From Clostridia bacterium (GTDB lineage: Bacteria; Bacillota; Clostridia; Peptostreptococcales; JAAYPU01): DNA of 43,408 nt. Each line of letters opens with the position of its first letter. Positions within the stretch are counted from its first letter, which is position 1. The position numbers and the translations under genes were made by a program. The DNA is taken from the NCBI GenBank assembly GCA_016278615.1, contig JADQBM010000022.1:1-43408 (forward strand). The letters are read 5' to 3'. This document shows positions 16,480 through 25,172 of this stretch, piece by piece. Below the pieces are notes generated by a model, which ran no database searches, was not told the origin of the DNA, and worked only from the letters and a program-made list of their open reading frames with translations.

Positions 16480-17178
16480 TTATATGATTGATTTTTCCTT
16501 AAAACTAATAAAGACACCATCCCCAATAATAAGATGATCCAACACTTCGATTCCTATTATTTCTCCTGCAGCAATGAGCCTTTTGGTCAGTTCAATATCC
16601 TCCCTACTAGGATCAGGATTGCCACTTGGGTGGTTATGTACAAGAATGATCGCTGAAGCACTTTTTCTGACAGCCACAGAGAAAACTTCTCTGGGATGTA
16701 CAATAGCGCTATTGAGATTTCCTACAGAAATCTCTTCTATCATTATTATTTCATTTTTTGTATTTAGTAATAGTATCTTAAAAAACTCTTTTTTATAATA
16801 ACGCATCTCTTCTAAAAACAAATTGGCTACTTCAATAGGTGACGAAATATTAATTCTTTTAGATTTTGGTTTTGTTGCAATTCTTTTTCCTAATTCTATT
16901 GCAGCCATTATCTGACAAGCTTTCGCGTCTCCTATTCCTTTTAGTCGTCTCAATTCTTCAAGAGAACTACTGGCAAAAAAAGATATACCGTCATGATCCA
17001 AAGCAAGTAATTTGTTTGAAAGATCCAAAGCAGACATTTCCCTTGTACCTGTTCTGATGAGAATTGCTAACAATTCGGAATTTGAAAGAGAATCAACTCC
17101 ATATTTTAATAGCTTCTCCCGTGGTCTCTCATCTTTCGGAAGTTCTTTTATTAAGATATTCCTTGTTTGGCTCAACAT
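16480..17178 (-). CDS. radC: RadC family protein (JAB/MPN domain)
   Basis: RadC proteins have an N-terminal helix-hairpin-helix-like region ([25 protein letters not shown]) and a C-terminal JAB/MPN+ metal-binding domain with [20 protein letters not shown] (His181, His183, Asp194). The cellular function is not established; the old DNA-repair assignment is doubtful. The length of 232 residues is typical. Its place between maf and mreB is the standard Firmicute arrangement. Confidence 0.93.
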   Translation of the reverse strand: MLSQTRNILIKELPKDERPREKLLKYGVDSLSNSELLAILIRTGTREMSALDLSNKLLALDHDGISFFASSSLEELRRLKGIGDAKACQIMAAIELGKRIATKPKSKRINISSPIEVANLFLEEMRYYKKEFFKILLLNTKNEIIMIEEISVGNLNSAIVHPREVFSVAVRKSASAIILVHNHPSGNPDPSREDIELTKRLIAAGEIIGIEVLDHLIIGDGVFISFKEKSII

Positions 17179-17204
17179 TTTTATCTGTCCCCTTACCCCT
17201 GCTT

Positions 17205-17777
17205 CTATAATTTTACATTAAAACGCTTTTCCAACACAAGCTTAAGTTTTTCAAAAGGGAGCCCCACAACATTATAATAGTCCCCTTCAATCTTTTCAAT
17301 TAATTCTACCCCTTTTCCTTGTATTGCATACGCTCCAGCTTTATCCCATATCTCACCGGAATCAATGTAATCAGATATTGCTTTCTTATTTAATTTTTTA
17401 AATGTGACTTTTGTAATATCATAAAAAATAACACGGTCATAGCTATTAACACGCATCACTGATACGCCCGTGATTACCTCATGGATTTTTCCACTTAGTT
17501 TATTCAGCATATAAACAGCCTCTTCTTGATGCGTGGGCTTACCTAACACCTCATTGAGATAAACAATGGTGTCCGCTGCAATGATAATTCCTTTTTTACA
17601 TTGAGTCTCCACTTCCAAGGCTTTTTTAAATGCAAGGAACATTGCAATCTGTTCCTTAGAAAAAACTGAAGGATAATTCTCCTCAACACTTGAAACAATC
17701 ACCTGGAACTTCACATGATTCTTTTGTAATATCTCGCTTCGTCTTGGAGAGCCCGAAGCTAAAATTATATTTTCCAA
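17205..17777 (-). CDS. maf: Maf nucleoside triphosphate pyrophosphatase
   Basis: Maf proteins hydrolyse non-canonical or pyrimidine nucleoside triphosphates and are linked to septum control. The motif IILASGSPRRSEIL opens the protein; KALEVETQCKKGIIIAADTIVYLN and YAIQGKGVELIEKIEGDYYNVVGLP are the other conserved blocks. A TTG at 17777 (MENIILASGSPRR, 190 residues) is five bases after AGGTGA. A GTG at 17786, giving 193 residues, directly abuts the preceding stop codon with a weaker ribosome site; either may be used. It is translationally close to the DUF4321 gene upstream. Confidence 0.92.
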   Translation of the reverse strand: MENIILASGSPRRSEILQKNHVKFQVIVSSVEENYPSVFSKEQIAMFLAFKKALEVETQCKKGIIIAADTIVYLNEVLGKPTHQEEAVYMLNKLSGKIHEVITGVSVMRVNSYDRVIFYDITKVTFKKLNKKAISDYIDSGEIWDKAGAYAIQGKGVELIEKIEGDYYNVVGLPFEKLKLVLEKRFNVKL

Positions 17778-17786
17778 GTCATTCAC

Positions 17787-18035
17787 CTAAATCTTTTTAT
17801 AGATCATCAATGCTAAAAGAAGCCCTAAAATCGATGCTAAATTAATAGTAAATTCTAAACCTAAAGTCAATTTTAAGAATACCAAATCAAGAGTAAATGG
17901 GTCAAAACCTATAGTTTTTCCGAATGATAACAGATCTATGGTGCCACTTAATAAGTCTCCAATAAAACTACCGATAACCAGGCCTATCAACAAAAAAATA
18001 ACTAAAACTAAGGTATTTGCACTTTTTCTTACCAT
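17787..18035 (-). CDS. Small membrane protein, DUF4321 type
   Basis: The 82-residue product has two hydrophobic segments (ANTLVLVIFLLIGLVIGSFIGDLL and [19 protein letters not shown]) joined by the conserved-looking FGKTIGFDPFTLDLVFLKLTLGLEFTINL. Genes of this type sit directly upstream of maf in many Clostridia and are named DUF4321; no function is known. The ATG at 18035 follows GGAGGGG; an earlier TTG at 18047 would place the ribosome site inside the gene. It heads the maf-radC-mre-mrdA-minD operon. Confidence 0.82.
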   Translation of the reverse strand: MVRKSANTLVLVIFLLIGLVIGSFIGDLLSGTIDLLSFGKTIGFDPFTLDLVFLKLTLGLEFTINLASILGLLLALMIYKKI

Positions 18036-18218
18036 TTGCCCCTCCAATTTCTAATCTAACAATAAATATCCAATTCTTAATTGTGTCGAAATATGACTTT
18101 CATAAGTTTTAGTTTATCATTTCAACGCTGTATTTACAAGCAATATAAAAGGAGAAAGCATTATTAATTTTTGTTATTATTACCTTAATATTTCCTTTTA
18201 ATCTGATGTAATACAAAA

Positions 18219-18266
18219 AGCGCACCTCCAAATGTTAGTTTCTTTTTCTAACATTTAGGGTGCACT
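18219..18266 (-). terminator. Rho-independent terminator of the rnf operon
   Basis: This is a long hairpin read on the minus strand: AGTGCACC, a short mismatch, AAATGTTAG, A-rich loop, CTAACATTT, GGTGCGCT, followed by TTTTTG. It lies 25 bp after the rnfB stop. The remaining roughly 170 bp up to the DUF4321 gene hold no gene; a promoter for the mre operon must lie there, but I could only find weak candidates (for example TTGTAA-17-TAAACT). Confidence 0.8.
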
Positions 18267-18291
18267 TTATTTCAGAGATTATTGATAAAAA

Positions 18292-19275
18292 TTATTTCAT
18301 TTTAATGGCTTGCTTTGGGCACTTTTCTTCACAAATCCCACAACCAATGCATTTATCTTCTAAAATCTTATGAGGTTTTTTCACTTCACCCTCGATTGCA
18401 TCAACGGGACAATTCTTCTTACAAATGGTGCACATAATGCATTTATCTTCAATTATTTCAGCTTTTTTTCTGTTCTCAAAATTTCCTGCAATGGACTTAG
18501 TGGGGCATTTTTGGACGCAAATCATACAGTTTCTACATTTGTCATAATCTATCTTTGCAAGATTGTCTTCAAAAGTAATGGCCTCAAAAGGACATGCTTT
18601 CACACAAATCTTACATCCGATACAGCCCACTTCGCATTTTTGTTTAACCTCTTTGCCCTTTTCTTTGCTGTTGCAATCCACATGAACTTCCTGATCATAC
18701 GGTACCATAGCAATGACATCTTTAGGACATTCTTCTATACACTGCCCACAGCCGGTACACTTATCAGGATTAATAACCGCCAATTTATCTTCAGATATTT
18801 CTATGGCATCAAAAGGACATACTTTTACACATGTTCCTAATCCTAAGCACCCATATTTACAGCTCTTGCTACCGCCTTTAAACATATTAGCTGCTTTACA
18901 ATCCTCAACACCATAATACTCAAAGCTTTCTTTGCTTTTATCAATTCCTCCTGCACAAATAACACGTGCAATCATTTTTTCTTCTGCGATTACTTCTTGC
19001 CCCATAATTGCAGCAATTGCATTGACCGCTTCTTCACTTGCTACAGGGCATCCGTTGACAGGGGCCCTTCCCTCTGCAACAGCAGAAGCAAATCCATCAC
19101 ATCCTGGCAAACCACAGCCCCCACAATTAGCACCGGGCAAAGCATCCCTTATGGCTACCATCTTGGGATCAACTTCAACAGCAAACTTCTGTGATGCGAA
19201 AGCAAGACCTCCGCCAAATATAAGACCCATTCCTCCAAGGATGAAAACAGGTGTAATAATACTTGTTATATCCAT
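18292..19275 (-). CDS. rnfB: Rnf complex subunit RnfB (polyferredoxin)
   Basis: RnfB accepts electrons from reduced ferredoxin in the ferredoxin:NAD+ oxidoreductase that pumps Na+ or H+. The 327-residue protein has an N-terminal membrane anchor, a cysteine-rich motif GANCGGCGLPGCDGFA...CPV for a [4Fe-4S] cluster, and six ferredoxin-like motifs: CLGLGTCVKVCP, CTGCGQCIEECP, CIGCKICVKACP, CRNCMICVQKCP, CIMCTICKKNCP and CIGCGICEEKCP. The extended C terminus is the clostridial form. The ATG at 19275 follows AAAGGGGG by eight bases; the longer frame would overlap rnfA. It is the last gene of the operon. Confidence 0.95.
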   Translation of the reverse strand: MDITSIITPVFILGGMGLIFGGGLAFASQKFAVEVDPKMVAIRDALPGANCGGCGLPGCDGFASAVAEGRAPVNGCPVASEEAVNAIAAIMGQEVIAEEKMIARVICAGGIDKSKESFEYYGVEDCKAANMFKGGSKSCKYGCLGLGTCVKVCPFDAIEISEDKLAVINPDKCTGCGQCIEECPKDVIAMVPYDQEVHVDCNSKEKGKEVKQKCEVGCIGCKICVKACPFEAITFEDNLAKIDYDKCRNCMICVQKCPTKSIAGNFENRKKAEIIEDKCIMCTICKKNCPVDAIEGEVKKPHKILEDKCIGCGICEEKCPKQAIKMK

Positions 19276-19291
19276 CGTAACGTCCCCCTTT

Positions 19292-19873
19292 CTATACAAG
19301 TCCAGTAAAGCCTAAGAATGCCATAGACATTAGACTTGCAGTAATAAGCGCAATGGGAAAACCTTTAAATATAACAGGAATATCTGCAATTTCAAGTCTT
19401 TCCCTAATTCCAGCAAATAAAATAATAGCCAATCCAAAACCAATGGAAGCGCCAATGGCATTTACAATGGTTTCAATAAGGTTGTATTCATATTGTATGT
19501 TTAAAATGGCCACCCCTAACACAGCACAATTTGTAGTGATAAGAGGAAGATACACCCCTAAAGCTTTGTATAGGGTTGGGCTTACTTTCTGAACCACCAT
19601 CTCCACTAATTGTACCAAAGCGGCAATAACTAAAATAAATGCAATGGTCTGAAGATACTCCAAACCGAAATTTTCCAGCAGAAGAACTTGCACCAAATAG
19701 GTAATAACTGAAGCCAATGTCATAACAAAGGTTACTGCCATGCTCATTCCAACTGCAGTTTCTACTTGTCTGGAGACCCCAAGGAAAGGGCATATGCCGA
19801 GAAACCTTGATAATACAAAGTTGTTAACCAAAATACTACTTACTAAAATGACAAACAATCCTGTAGCACTCAT
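19292..19873 (-). CDS. rnfA: Rnf complex membrane subunit RnfA
   Basis: RnfA is a six-helix membrane subunit homologous to NqrE. Together with RnfE it forms the intramembrane electron path with a [2Fe-2S] cluster. The 193 residues include the conserved [18 protein letters not shown] and [18 protein letters not shown] motifs, each carrying a conserved cysteine. Its ATG overlaps the rnfE stop by 4 bp (ATGA), indicating translational coupling. Confidence 0.95.
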   Translation of the reverse strand: MSATGLFVILVSSILVNNFVLSRFLGICPFLGVSRQVETAVGMSMAVTFVMTLASVITYLVQVLLLENFGLEYLQTIAFILVIAALVQLVEMVVQKVSPTLYKALGVYLPLITTNCAVLGVAILNIQYEYNLIETIVNAIGASIGFGLAIILFAGIRERLEIADIPVIFKGFPIALITASLMSMAFLGFTGLV

Positions 19874-20478
19874 CTATTCTCCCCCCTTGCCTTTTTCATA
19901 GAGATCCAATTAAATAATGCCAATAACAAACCCAATATTAAAAACGCTCCTGGAGGAAGTATCATAATTAAAGCTGGCTCATATGCAGCTCCAAACACCG
20001 CTGTTCCAAATAGCGTTCCTGCCCCAATAATTTCTCTAATAGCACCTAATATAAAAAGGGCTACTGTAAAACCAATTCCCATTCCTGCACCGTCTGCAAT
20101 GGAATTAACAACTGAATTCTTGGATGCATATGATTCTGCTCTTCCTAAAATGATGCAGTTTACAACAATAAGAGGAATGAATAATCCTAATGCCTTATCT
20201 AAGGCAGGTAGAAAAGCTTTCATCATAAGGCCAACGATGGTAACAAAAGTTGCAATAACTACAATAAAAGCTGGTATTCTAATTTTACTGGGTATAAAGT
20301 TTTTCAATGCAGAGATGACAGTATTGGAGCCCAACAACACTGCAGTTGTTGCAAGTCCCATGGCAATTCCATTAACAGCTGAGGTCGTGACAGCAAGTGT
20401 GGGACACATACCTAACATCTGTATAAAAACAGGATTATCCGCTACAATGCCATTTAGCACGGTTTTTCTAAGTTTCAT
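19870..20478 (-). CDS. rnfE: Rnf complex membrane subunit RnfE
   Basis: RnfE is homologous to NqrD and is the inverted-topology partner of RnfA. The 202-residue product shows [23 protein letters not shown] and [22 protein letters not shown], with the paired cysteines of the family, and about six hydrophobic helices. The ATG at 20478 ([12 protein letters not shown]) follows GGAGGG; the longer frame adds six implausible residues. The stop overlaps the rnfA start. Confidence 0.95.
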   Translation of the reverse strand: MKLRKTVLNGIVADNPVFIQMLGMCPTLAVTTSAVNGIAMGLATTAVLLGSNTVISALKNFIPSKIRIPAFIVVIATFVTIVGLMMKAFLPALDKALGLFIPLIVVNCIILGRAESYASKNSVVNSIADGAGMGIGFTVALFILGAIREIIGAGTLFGTAVFGAAYEPALIMILPPGAFLILGLLLALFNWISMKKARGENR

Positions 20479-20505
20479 TTGATTCCCTCCAATCATCCGA
20501 AGATT

Positions 20506-21069
20506 CTATCTCAGTTTTTCATTAAAATATCTTATGGCTTCGTTTACACCATCTGTAACGGCTCTGGAAGTAATGGTTGCGCCTGAAATAGCCACAACTT
20601 CATTGTCAGAGGGTGCACCGGCTTTAATAACAGTCACTTCCATGTCAGAAGTTTTTCCTGTGTATTGTCCTTTATAATCGTCATTCGCTGCCTTGGCACC
20701 AAGTCCTGGGGTTTCAGTATGATTTCCAATACTAACGCCTGTGACCACGCCCTCAGAACTAATCCCAACCATTACTTCAATGGTACCACCATATCCGCTT
20801 GGAACTGTTTTAAAGGTATAACCTGTTTTATTTTCGCCTACTGTCCCCTTAAATACTTCTGATACGATCTTATAATCATCCGGAGATTCAATATCAAGTT
20901 GTTGAAAGTCTTCTGCTTCTGGGAGCACCTGTTTTCTTGCTTCAATATCTGCTAATCGCAGTTGTTCAGCAATTGGCCCTTCTGTTATACCATTTACATA
21001 TCCCAGCCCTGCTGCAGCGACTGAAGTAATTATTAAAAGAATAATTGCAAGTTTTGTTATTTCCTTCAT
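20506..21069 (-). CDS. rnfG: Rnf complex subunit RnfG (covalent FMN)
   Basis: RnfG has one N-terminal membrane helix (LAIILLIITSVAAAGLGYV) and an extracellular FMN-binding domain. The flavinylation motif is ISGATITS, residues 161-168; the predicted FMN-bearing threonine is Thr165. ApbE, which attaches the FMN, is not in this window. The 187-residue length is normal. It is separated from rnfD by no bases at all. Confidence 0.94.
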   Translation of the reverse strand: MKEITKLAIILLIITSVAAAGLGYVNGITEGPIAEQLRLADIEARKQVLPEAEDFQQLDIESPDDYKIVSEVFKGTVGENKTGYTFKTVPSGYGGTIEVMVGISSEGVVTGVSIGNHTETPGLGAKAANDDYKGQYTGKTSDMEVTVIKAGAPSDNEVVAISGATITSRAVTDGVNEAIRYFNEKLR

Positions 21070-22011
21070 TTATTTCACCTCCCCAAATACTCTAGGGCTT
21101 GTATATTTATCAATTATAGGTGAAGCGATATTCATAAACAAAATGGAATACGAAACACCTTCAGGATATCCCCCATAAAATCGGATTACTGTGGTAATGA
21201 TGCCACATCCTAAAGCAAAAATGATTTGACCTTTAGGGGTAACGGGTGATGACGAATAATCTGTTGCCATATAAATTGCACCCAAAATAAGTCCGCCTGA
21301 AAAAATATGATAAGTCATAACGGGCACATCAAATCCCCCTATAAGCAAGGTCAAAAAAGCAACCGTACCAATATAAATAAGGGGAATTCGTGGAGAAATA
21401 ACCTTTTTATAAACAAGATAAATACCACCTAAAATCAAAAGAATCGCTGAAGTCTCTCCGAGAGACCCCCCTGTATTACCTATTAGGACATCCATGAGAG
21501 AAGGTAATACTGCCGTTGGGTCCGCTTCACCGCCCAAAATAGCAAGAGGCGTTGCTGTACTTACAGCATCTGGACCCGGAGATATCCAGTTTGTCATTTG
21601 AACCGGCCAAGATGCCACGAGCAGCGCACGAGCAGCCAGAGCCGGATTCATAAAATTATGCCCTAATCCACCAAATATCTGTTTAACAATAGCAATGGCA
21701 AAAATAGCACCTATAAAAGGAATCCACCACGGGGCCGAGGCCGGAATATTAAAGGCCAATAGAATCCCAGTGACAACAGCACTCCAGTCACTTATTGTGA
21801 TGGGTTTTTTCATGATTTTTTGAATCCCTGCTTCAGTAAGCACAGCACCCAAAACTGCGAATAACAACACTTTAATAGCTCCAAATCCAAAATAATAGAT
21901 ACTGGCGACAAGAGCCGGAGACAATGCAATAACCACATCTCTCATGATCTTATCAATGGATTCAGAAGACCGTATATGAGGTGAAGATGATACAATCAAT
22001 TTATTTTCCAT
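21070..22011 (-). CDS. rnfD: Rnf complex membrane subunit RnfD (covalent FMN)
   Basis: RnfD is homologous to NqrB and is a likely ion-translocating subunit. The 313-residue protein has about nine hydrophobic segments, the conserved GGLGHNFMNPALAARALL motif and the flavinylation site DAVSTATPLA (predicted acceptor Thr154). The final helix region contains MATDYSSSPVTPKGQ, another family signature. It lies 14 bp downstream of rnfC. Confidence 0.95.
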   Translation of the reverse strand: MENKLIVSSSPHIRSSESIDKIMRDVVIALSPALVASIYYFGFGAIKVLLFAVLGAVLTEAGIQKIMKKPITISDWSAVVTGILLAFNIPASAPWWIPFIGAIFAIAIVKQIFGGLGHNFMNPALAARALLVASWPVQMTNWISPGPDAVSTATPLAILGGEADPTAVLPSLMDVLIGNTGGSLGETSAILLILGGIYLVYKKVISPRIPLIYIGTVAFLTLLIGGFDVPVMTYHIFSGGLILGAIYMATDYSSSPVTPKGQIIFALGCGIITTVIRFYGGYPEGVSYSILFMNIASPIIDKYTSPRVFGEVK

Positions 22012-22025
22012 TCTAAAAACCCCCT

Positions 22026-23363
22026 TTACTTTTGTTGCTGTTTTCTTTTTCTTGTATTGATTTCACTCTTTGCCACCCGGATTGTTTCTAAGAGAGGTCT
22101 CTTGGAAGGACAAACAAATGAGCATGACCCACATTCAATGCAATCCAAAGCATTTACCTCTTCGGCTTTATCCAACATATTATTTGATCCATAAGCACTG
22201 ATATACAAAGGCATTAGTCCAATGGGACATATTTCAACACATTTACCACAGCGCATGCAGTTCTGAGGCTTAGGCAGTCTTGCATCTTCTTCAGAGAGAA
22301 CCAATATTCCAGAGGTTCCTTTGATACAGGGTATCTCATCCGTAAATTGAGCTAAGCCCATCATAGGACCCCCCATAATCAGTTTTCCGATTTTACCATT
22401 GTATCCCCCACACTGCTCAACAATATCCTTAAAAGATGTTCCCACCTTTATTTTCAGATTTTTAGGTTCTTTAATTCCAGAACCTGTAATAGAAGCAATA
22501 CGTTCTATCAAAGGCATCCCCGTTTTGAATGCTTCCCCAATAGCAGCCGCTGATCCTATATTGCTTACAACGACTTTCACCTCCATGGGAAGCTTCCCTG
22601 AGGGGACTTCTCTTTTAGTACAAGCATAAATAAGTTGCTTTTCTGCGCCCTGGGGATATTTGACCTTTAAGGGTATCACGCTCATGCCTTCTTCGCCTTT
22701 GATGGCTTTTTCCATAACTTGAATGGCATCAGGTTTATTGGCTTCAATACCGATATATCCTGCTTTGACGTTAAGCGCCTTCATAATAACCTTCAAGCCA
22801 TACACAACTCTCTCTGGATTTTCAAGCATCAATCTATGGTCTGCTGTAAGATAGGGTTCACATTCTGCACCATTGAGAATAACTGTATCTATTTCTTTGT
22901 CTGGAGGAGGCGATAGCTTAACATGTGTTGGGAAAGAAGCACCACCCATACCCGTAATGCCTGCTTCACGAATCACTTTTAAGATTTCTTCTTTCGAAAG
23001 TTTTTCAACATCTGGTTTTGGCTGTACACTTTCATCTACATCATTTTTTCCATCGGACTCAATGACAATACATACCGCCTGTCCTGTAGGTGTTAGCTTT
23101 TGAGCAATTTCTTTCACCTCACCGGAAACACTACTGTGCACAGGAGCAGATACAAAGGCTTCTGTATCTCCAATTTTTTGCCCAACTTTAACTTTGTCTC
23201 CAACTTGTACAAGAGGCTGACAGGGTGCGCCAATGTGCTGTTGAAGAGGAATCGTAACAATTTTTGGTTCATTTGATTTTTCTATGGGCTTCATTGCCGT
23301 AAAGCTTTTCCCATGGGGTGGGTGAATCCCACCTTTAAAAGTCTGTAATTCCATGTATTTCAC
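22026..23363 (-). CDS. rnfC: Rnf complex subunit RnfC (NADH-binding)
   Basis: RnfC is the peripheral subunit that binds NAD and FMN. In 445 residues it has an N-terminal barrel-sandwich segment (GGIHPPHGKSFT), a Rossmann-like NADH/FMN domain (GMGGASFPTHVKLSPP and ILNGAECEPYLTADHRLML), a SLBB-type region, and two C-terminal [4Fe-4S] motifs, CMRCGKCVEICP and CIECGSCSFVCPSKRP. It is the first gene of rnfCDGEAB, with a promoter about 80 bp upstream. Confidence 0.96.
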   Translation of the reverse strand: MKYMELQTFKGGIHPPHGKSFTAMKPIEKSNEPKIVTIPLQQHIGAPCQPLVQVGDKVKVGQKIGDTEAFVSAPVHSSVSGEVKEIAQKLTPTGQAVCIVIESDGKNDVDESVQPKPDVEKLSKEEILKVIREAGITGMGGASFPTHVKLSPPPDKEIDTVILNGAECEPYLTADHRLMLENPERVVYGLKVIMKALNVKAGYIGIEANKPDAIQVMEKAIKGEEGMSVIPLKVKYPQGAEKQLIYACTKREVPSGKLPMEVKVVVSNIGSAAAIGEAFKTGMPLIERIASITGSGIKEPKNLKIKVGTSFKDIVEQCGGYNGKIGKLIMGGPMMGLAQFTDEIPCIKGTSGILVLSEEDARLPKPQNCMRCGKCVEICPIGLMPLYISAYGSNNMLDKAEEVNALDCIECGSCSFVCPSKRPLLETIRVAKSEINTRKRKQQQK

Positions 23364-23446
23364 TCCTTGCTAAGTATAATCTTAATAATACTCAGGTCTT
23401 AATGAATTATAGTACTGATTAGAGGAATTATCCTCACACAGCAACT

Positions 23447-23474
23447 ATTATATCATACGCAACTCTTATGCCAA
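23447..23474 (-). promoter_or_regulatory. Candidate sigma-A promoter of the rnf operon
   Basis: On the minus strand TTGGCA (23474-23469), a 16-base spacer, then TATAAT (23452-23447) with an extended-10 TG. The leader to rnfC is about 77 nt. Confidence 0.6.
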
Positions 23475-23692
23475 AATAAAAATCCTTGTTTCATCTCAGG
23501 TAAATTATGCAATTAACCCTCTGGCTTGTCTCATGTCTTTTATAATTCTAACAGGGAATCAGTTCAGTCATGAGCGCGTCAGACATTGCTTTATTAATGG
23601 CCTTGAAATCTTAGGATTAAGAATTCCCATACAATACTTAAGACAATTATGACATATTATTTATTAGAAACATAAGAATACCACGATAAAGG
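23475..23692. other. Intergenic stretch without recognisable gene
   Basis: This is the rest of the 400-bp gap between rnfC and sigK. I see no open frame with a ribosome site, no heptad array and no repeat hairpin. The sequence is AT-rich with a slightly more mixed patch (GAGCGCGTCAGAC) near 23574. It could hold upstream regulatory sites for rnf; nothing specific is supported. Confidence 0.4.
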
Positions 23693-23733
23693 AAAAAAAT
23701 CAATGCATTGTATACAGTATACAATTATTGATT
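23693..23733 (-). terminator. Rho-independent terminator of sigK
   Basis: The stem is built on a perfect 19-bp palindrome, ATTGTATAC-A-GTATACAAT (23707-23725), extended by AATCAAT/ATTGATT. On the minus strand it is followed by TTTTTTT and lies just past the sigK stop codon. Confidence 0.75.
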
Positions 23734-23765
23734 TTATAATTTTCTTTTATCTTAAATATTTCTCT

Positions 23766-24473
23766 TTAATTCATTTCTCCTTCGAATTCTTCTCTTAATT
23801 TAGCCACCGCTTTTTTCTCTATTCTCGAAACATACGATCTGGAGATACCTAATAGCTTAGCAATCTCCCTTTGAGTTTTGCAGCCTTCACCAGCGAGCCC
23901 ATATCGAAGCATAATGACTGTTTTTTCCCTGCCTTTTAAAACATTGGCAATCCTGTTATAGAGTTTCTTTACTTGTATTCTTATATCTACATCATCAACT
24001 ATGCTATCTGCCTCTGTTCCCAATATGTCATTAAAAGAAATTTCATTACCTTCTTTATCTATTCCAATGGGTTCATGGAGTGATACTTCTGTTTTATTTT
24101 TTCTACCCGCTCTGATATTCATTAATATTTCATTCTCAATACATCGGGCAGAGTAAGTAGCCAGTCGTGTTCCTTTATTTTTATCATAGGTATTGATGGA
24201 TTTAATCAACCCAATAGTTCCAATGGAAATAAGGTCATCGGGGTCTTTGCCTGTGTTTCCATATTTTTTAACAATGTGTGCTACAAGTCTTAAATTTCTT
24301 TCTATTAAGATATTTTTGGCCTCTTCGTTTCCTTGCTCATATAATGTGAGGTAATGCTCTTCATCTTTTTCCGATAGCGGCTTAGGAAATGAATTACCAA
24401 TGGAAACATAGGACATTAAAAGCATTAAAGGCTTTGAAAATACTAAAGAGGTAGTAAATAAAGACAACAACAT
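23766..24473 (-). CDS. sigK: RNA polymerase sporulation sigma factor SigK (pro-sigma-K)
   Basis: Sigma-K directs late mother-cell transcription and is made as a membrane-bound precursor. The 235-residue protein starts with a 20-residue hydrophobic pro-sequence (MLLSLFTTSLVFSKPLMLLM) before SYVSIGNSFPKPLS, exactly as in pro-sigma-K. Region 2 (NLRLVAHIVKKYGNTGKDPDDLISIGTIGLIKSI) and region 4 (TQREIAKLLGISRSYVSRIEKKAV) are intact. The gene is a single uninterrupted frame, so there is no skin-type element. The terminator at 23693-23733 follows. I did not find a convincing sigma-E promoter upstream. Confidence 0.95.
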   Translation of the reverse strand: MLLSLFTTSLVFSKPLMLLMSYVSIGNSFPKPLSEKDEEHYLTLYEQGNEEAKNILIERNLRLVAHIVKKYGNTGKDPDDLISIGTIGLIKSINTYDKNKGTRLATYSARCIENEILMNIRAGRKNKTEVSLHEPIGIDKEGNEISFNDILGTEADSIVDDVDIRIQVKKLYNRIANVLKGREKTVIMLRYGLAGEGCKTQREIAKLLGISRSYVSRIEKKAVAKLREEFEGEMN

Positions 24474-24654
24474 ACACTTTCCACACCTTCACAATAGTAG
24501 TTTAGTCTTAAATAATATGTATCAACGATGCAAATAGTGCATGTCAGTCTGAAAAAAGATGGAAAGCTTTTTCATTTTTAAATAAATTTTGGGCAAAATA
24601 ATTAAAGAAAATAGAAATAAAGACAATAAAAATAATGAAAACGGAGGTTTGGTG

Positions 24655-24780
24655 ATGGAATCGCAAAATAAATTAGATCAAGTTCCTGTGGCAGCAGTAA
24701 AACCAGATGAACTGGTTGCCATTCAAAATTTAGAAAGTCAGCTGGAAAACAAATATTACCTGATTGCATTCAAAAAATAA
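24655..24780 (+). CDS. 41-residue protein of unknown function
   Basis: A short frame encodes MESQNKLDQVPVAAVKPDEL and continues with VAIQNLESQLENKYYLIAFKK. Support for coding is a strong ribosome site, GGAGG seven bases before the ATG. The content is also protein-like: a polar start, an amphipathic helix (DELVAIQNLESQLENK) and a hydrophobic strand YYLIAF ending in two lysines. There is no signal peptide or membrane helix. It is divergent from sigK and lies just upstream of a hairpin at 24823-24850 that could end its transcript. I do not recognise a function. Confidence 0.65.
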   Translation: MESQNKLDQVPVAAVKPDELVAIQNLESQLENKYYLIAFKK

Positions 24781-24822
24781 CAGATTGGCATGGAATGTAT
24801 ATCATTTGTTTCTTACAACGAG

Positions 24823-25172
24823 AGAGGATTTTGCAACTGCAAAATCCTCTTTATAAATCTTAAATCTTAAATCCTGAAGCCCTAGCTCAAATCTATGATT
24901 TGATGCGCAGGTCTCATACAAGTGGAACTTTCTAATCTATGATTAGTTAAAGTTGCCATTCGCTCCGTGGAAACTCTCCAATGTTGAAGCCCTAGCAGTA
25001 ATCTTCGATTACGTCGCAGGTCCAACGAAACAAGTGGAACTCTTCAATCTTGGATTGGACAGAGTTGCCATTCGCAACGAGATAGAAATCTCTGATTTCG
25101 TAATCGAGACTGCGGAAATTTAAATTTCGTCGTTGAGACTGCTTGATTGGCTAAGAGTTTTTCAGTTAAATC
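24823..25172. repeat. Hairpin plus two tandem covarying stem-loop units
   Basis: The region opens with a perfect 12-bp hairpin, AGAGGATTTTGC-AACT-GCAAAATCCTCT. Three heptads follow: AAATCTT, AAATCTT, AAATCCT (24855-24875). Two units of about 110 bp then start at 24875 and 24985, each opening TGAAGCCCTAGC. Unit 1 has stems TCAAATC/GATTTGA and AACTTT-CTAATC/GATTAG-AAAGTT. Unit 2 has GTAATC/GATTAC and AACTCT-CAATC/GATTG-AGAGTT. Two smaller stems follow (GAAATC/GATTTC at 25085-25099; GAAATTTAAATTTC at 25115-25128), and the region ends TTAAATC at the stop codon of the PBP gene. The 390-bp gap holds no supported gene. Confidence 0.85.

Noticed and set aside
16452-16526. Longer MreB N terminus of 25 residues
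   Set aside because: It overlaps radC, starts with residues not seen in the family, and the [11 protein letters not shown] start at 16451 is standard.
18292-19275. RnfB with six ferredoxin motifs as a novelty
   Set aside because: Extended polyferredoxin RnfB proteins are the normal form in clostridial and acetogen Rnf complexes.
23707-23725. 19-bp palindrome as a regulator operator
   Set aside because: It forms the core of a longer hairpin followed by seven T on the minus strand right after sigK, so a terminator explains it better.
23766-24473. sigK interruption by a skin-type element
   Set aside because: The frame is continuous from pro-sequence to region 4 at normal length.
24823-25172. 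Possible CRISPR array because of repeated hairpins with a 110-bp period
   Set aside because: Only two units, the repeats are not identical and their stems differ in sequence, there are no unique spacers of constant length, and no cas genes are present.
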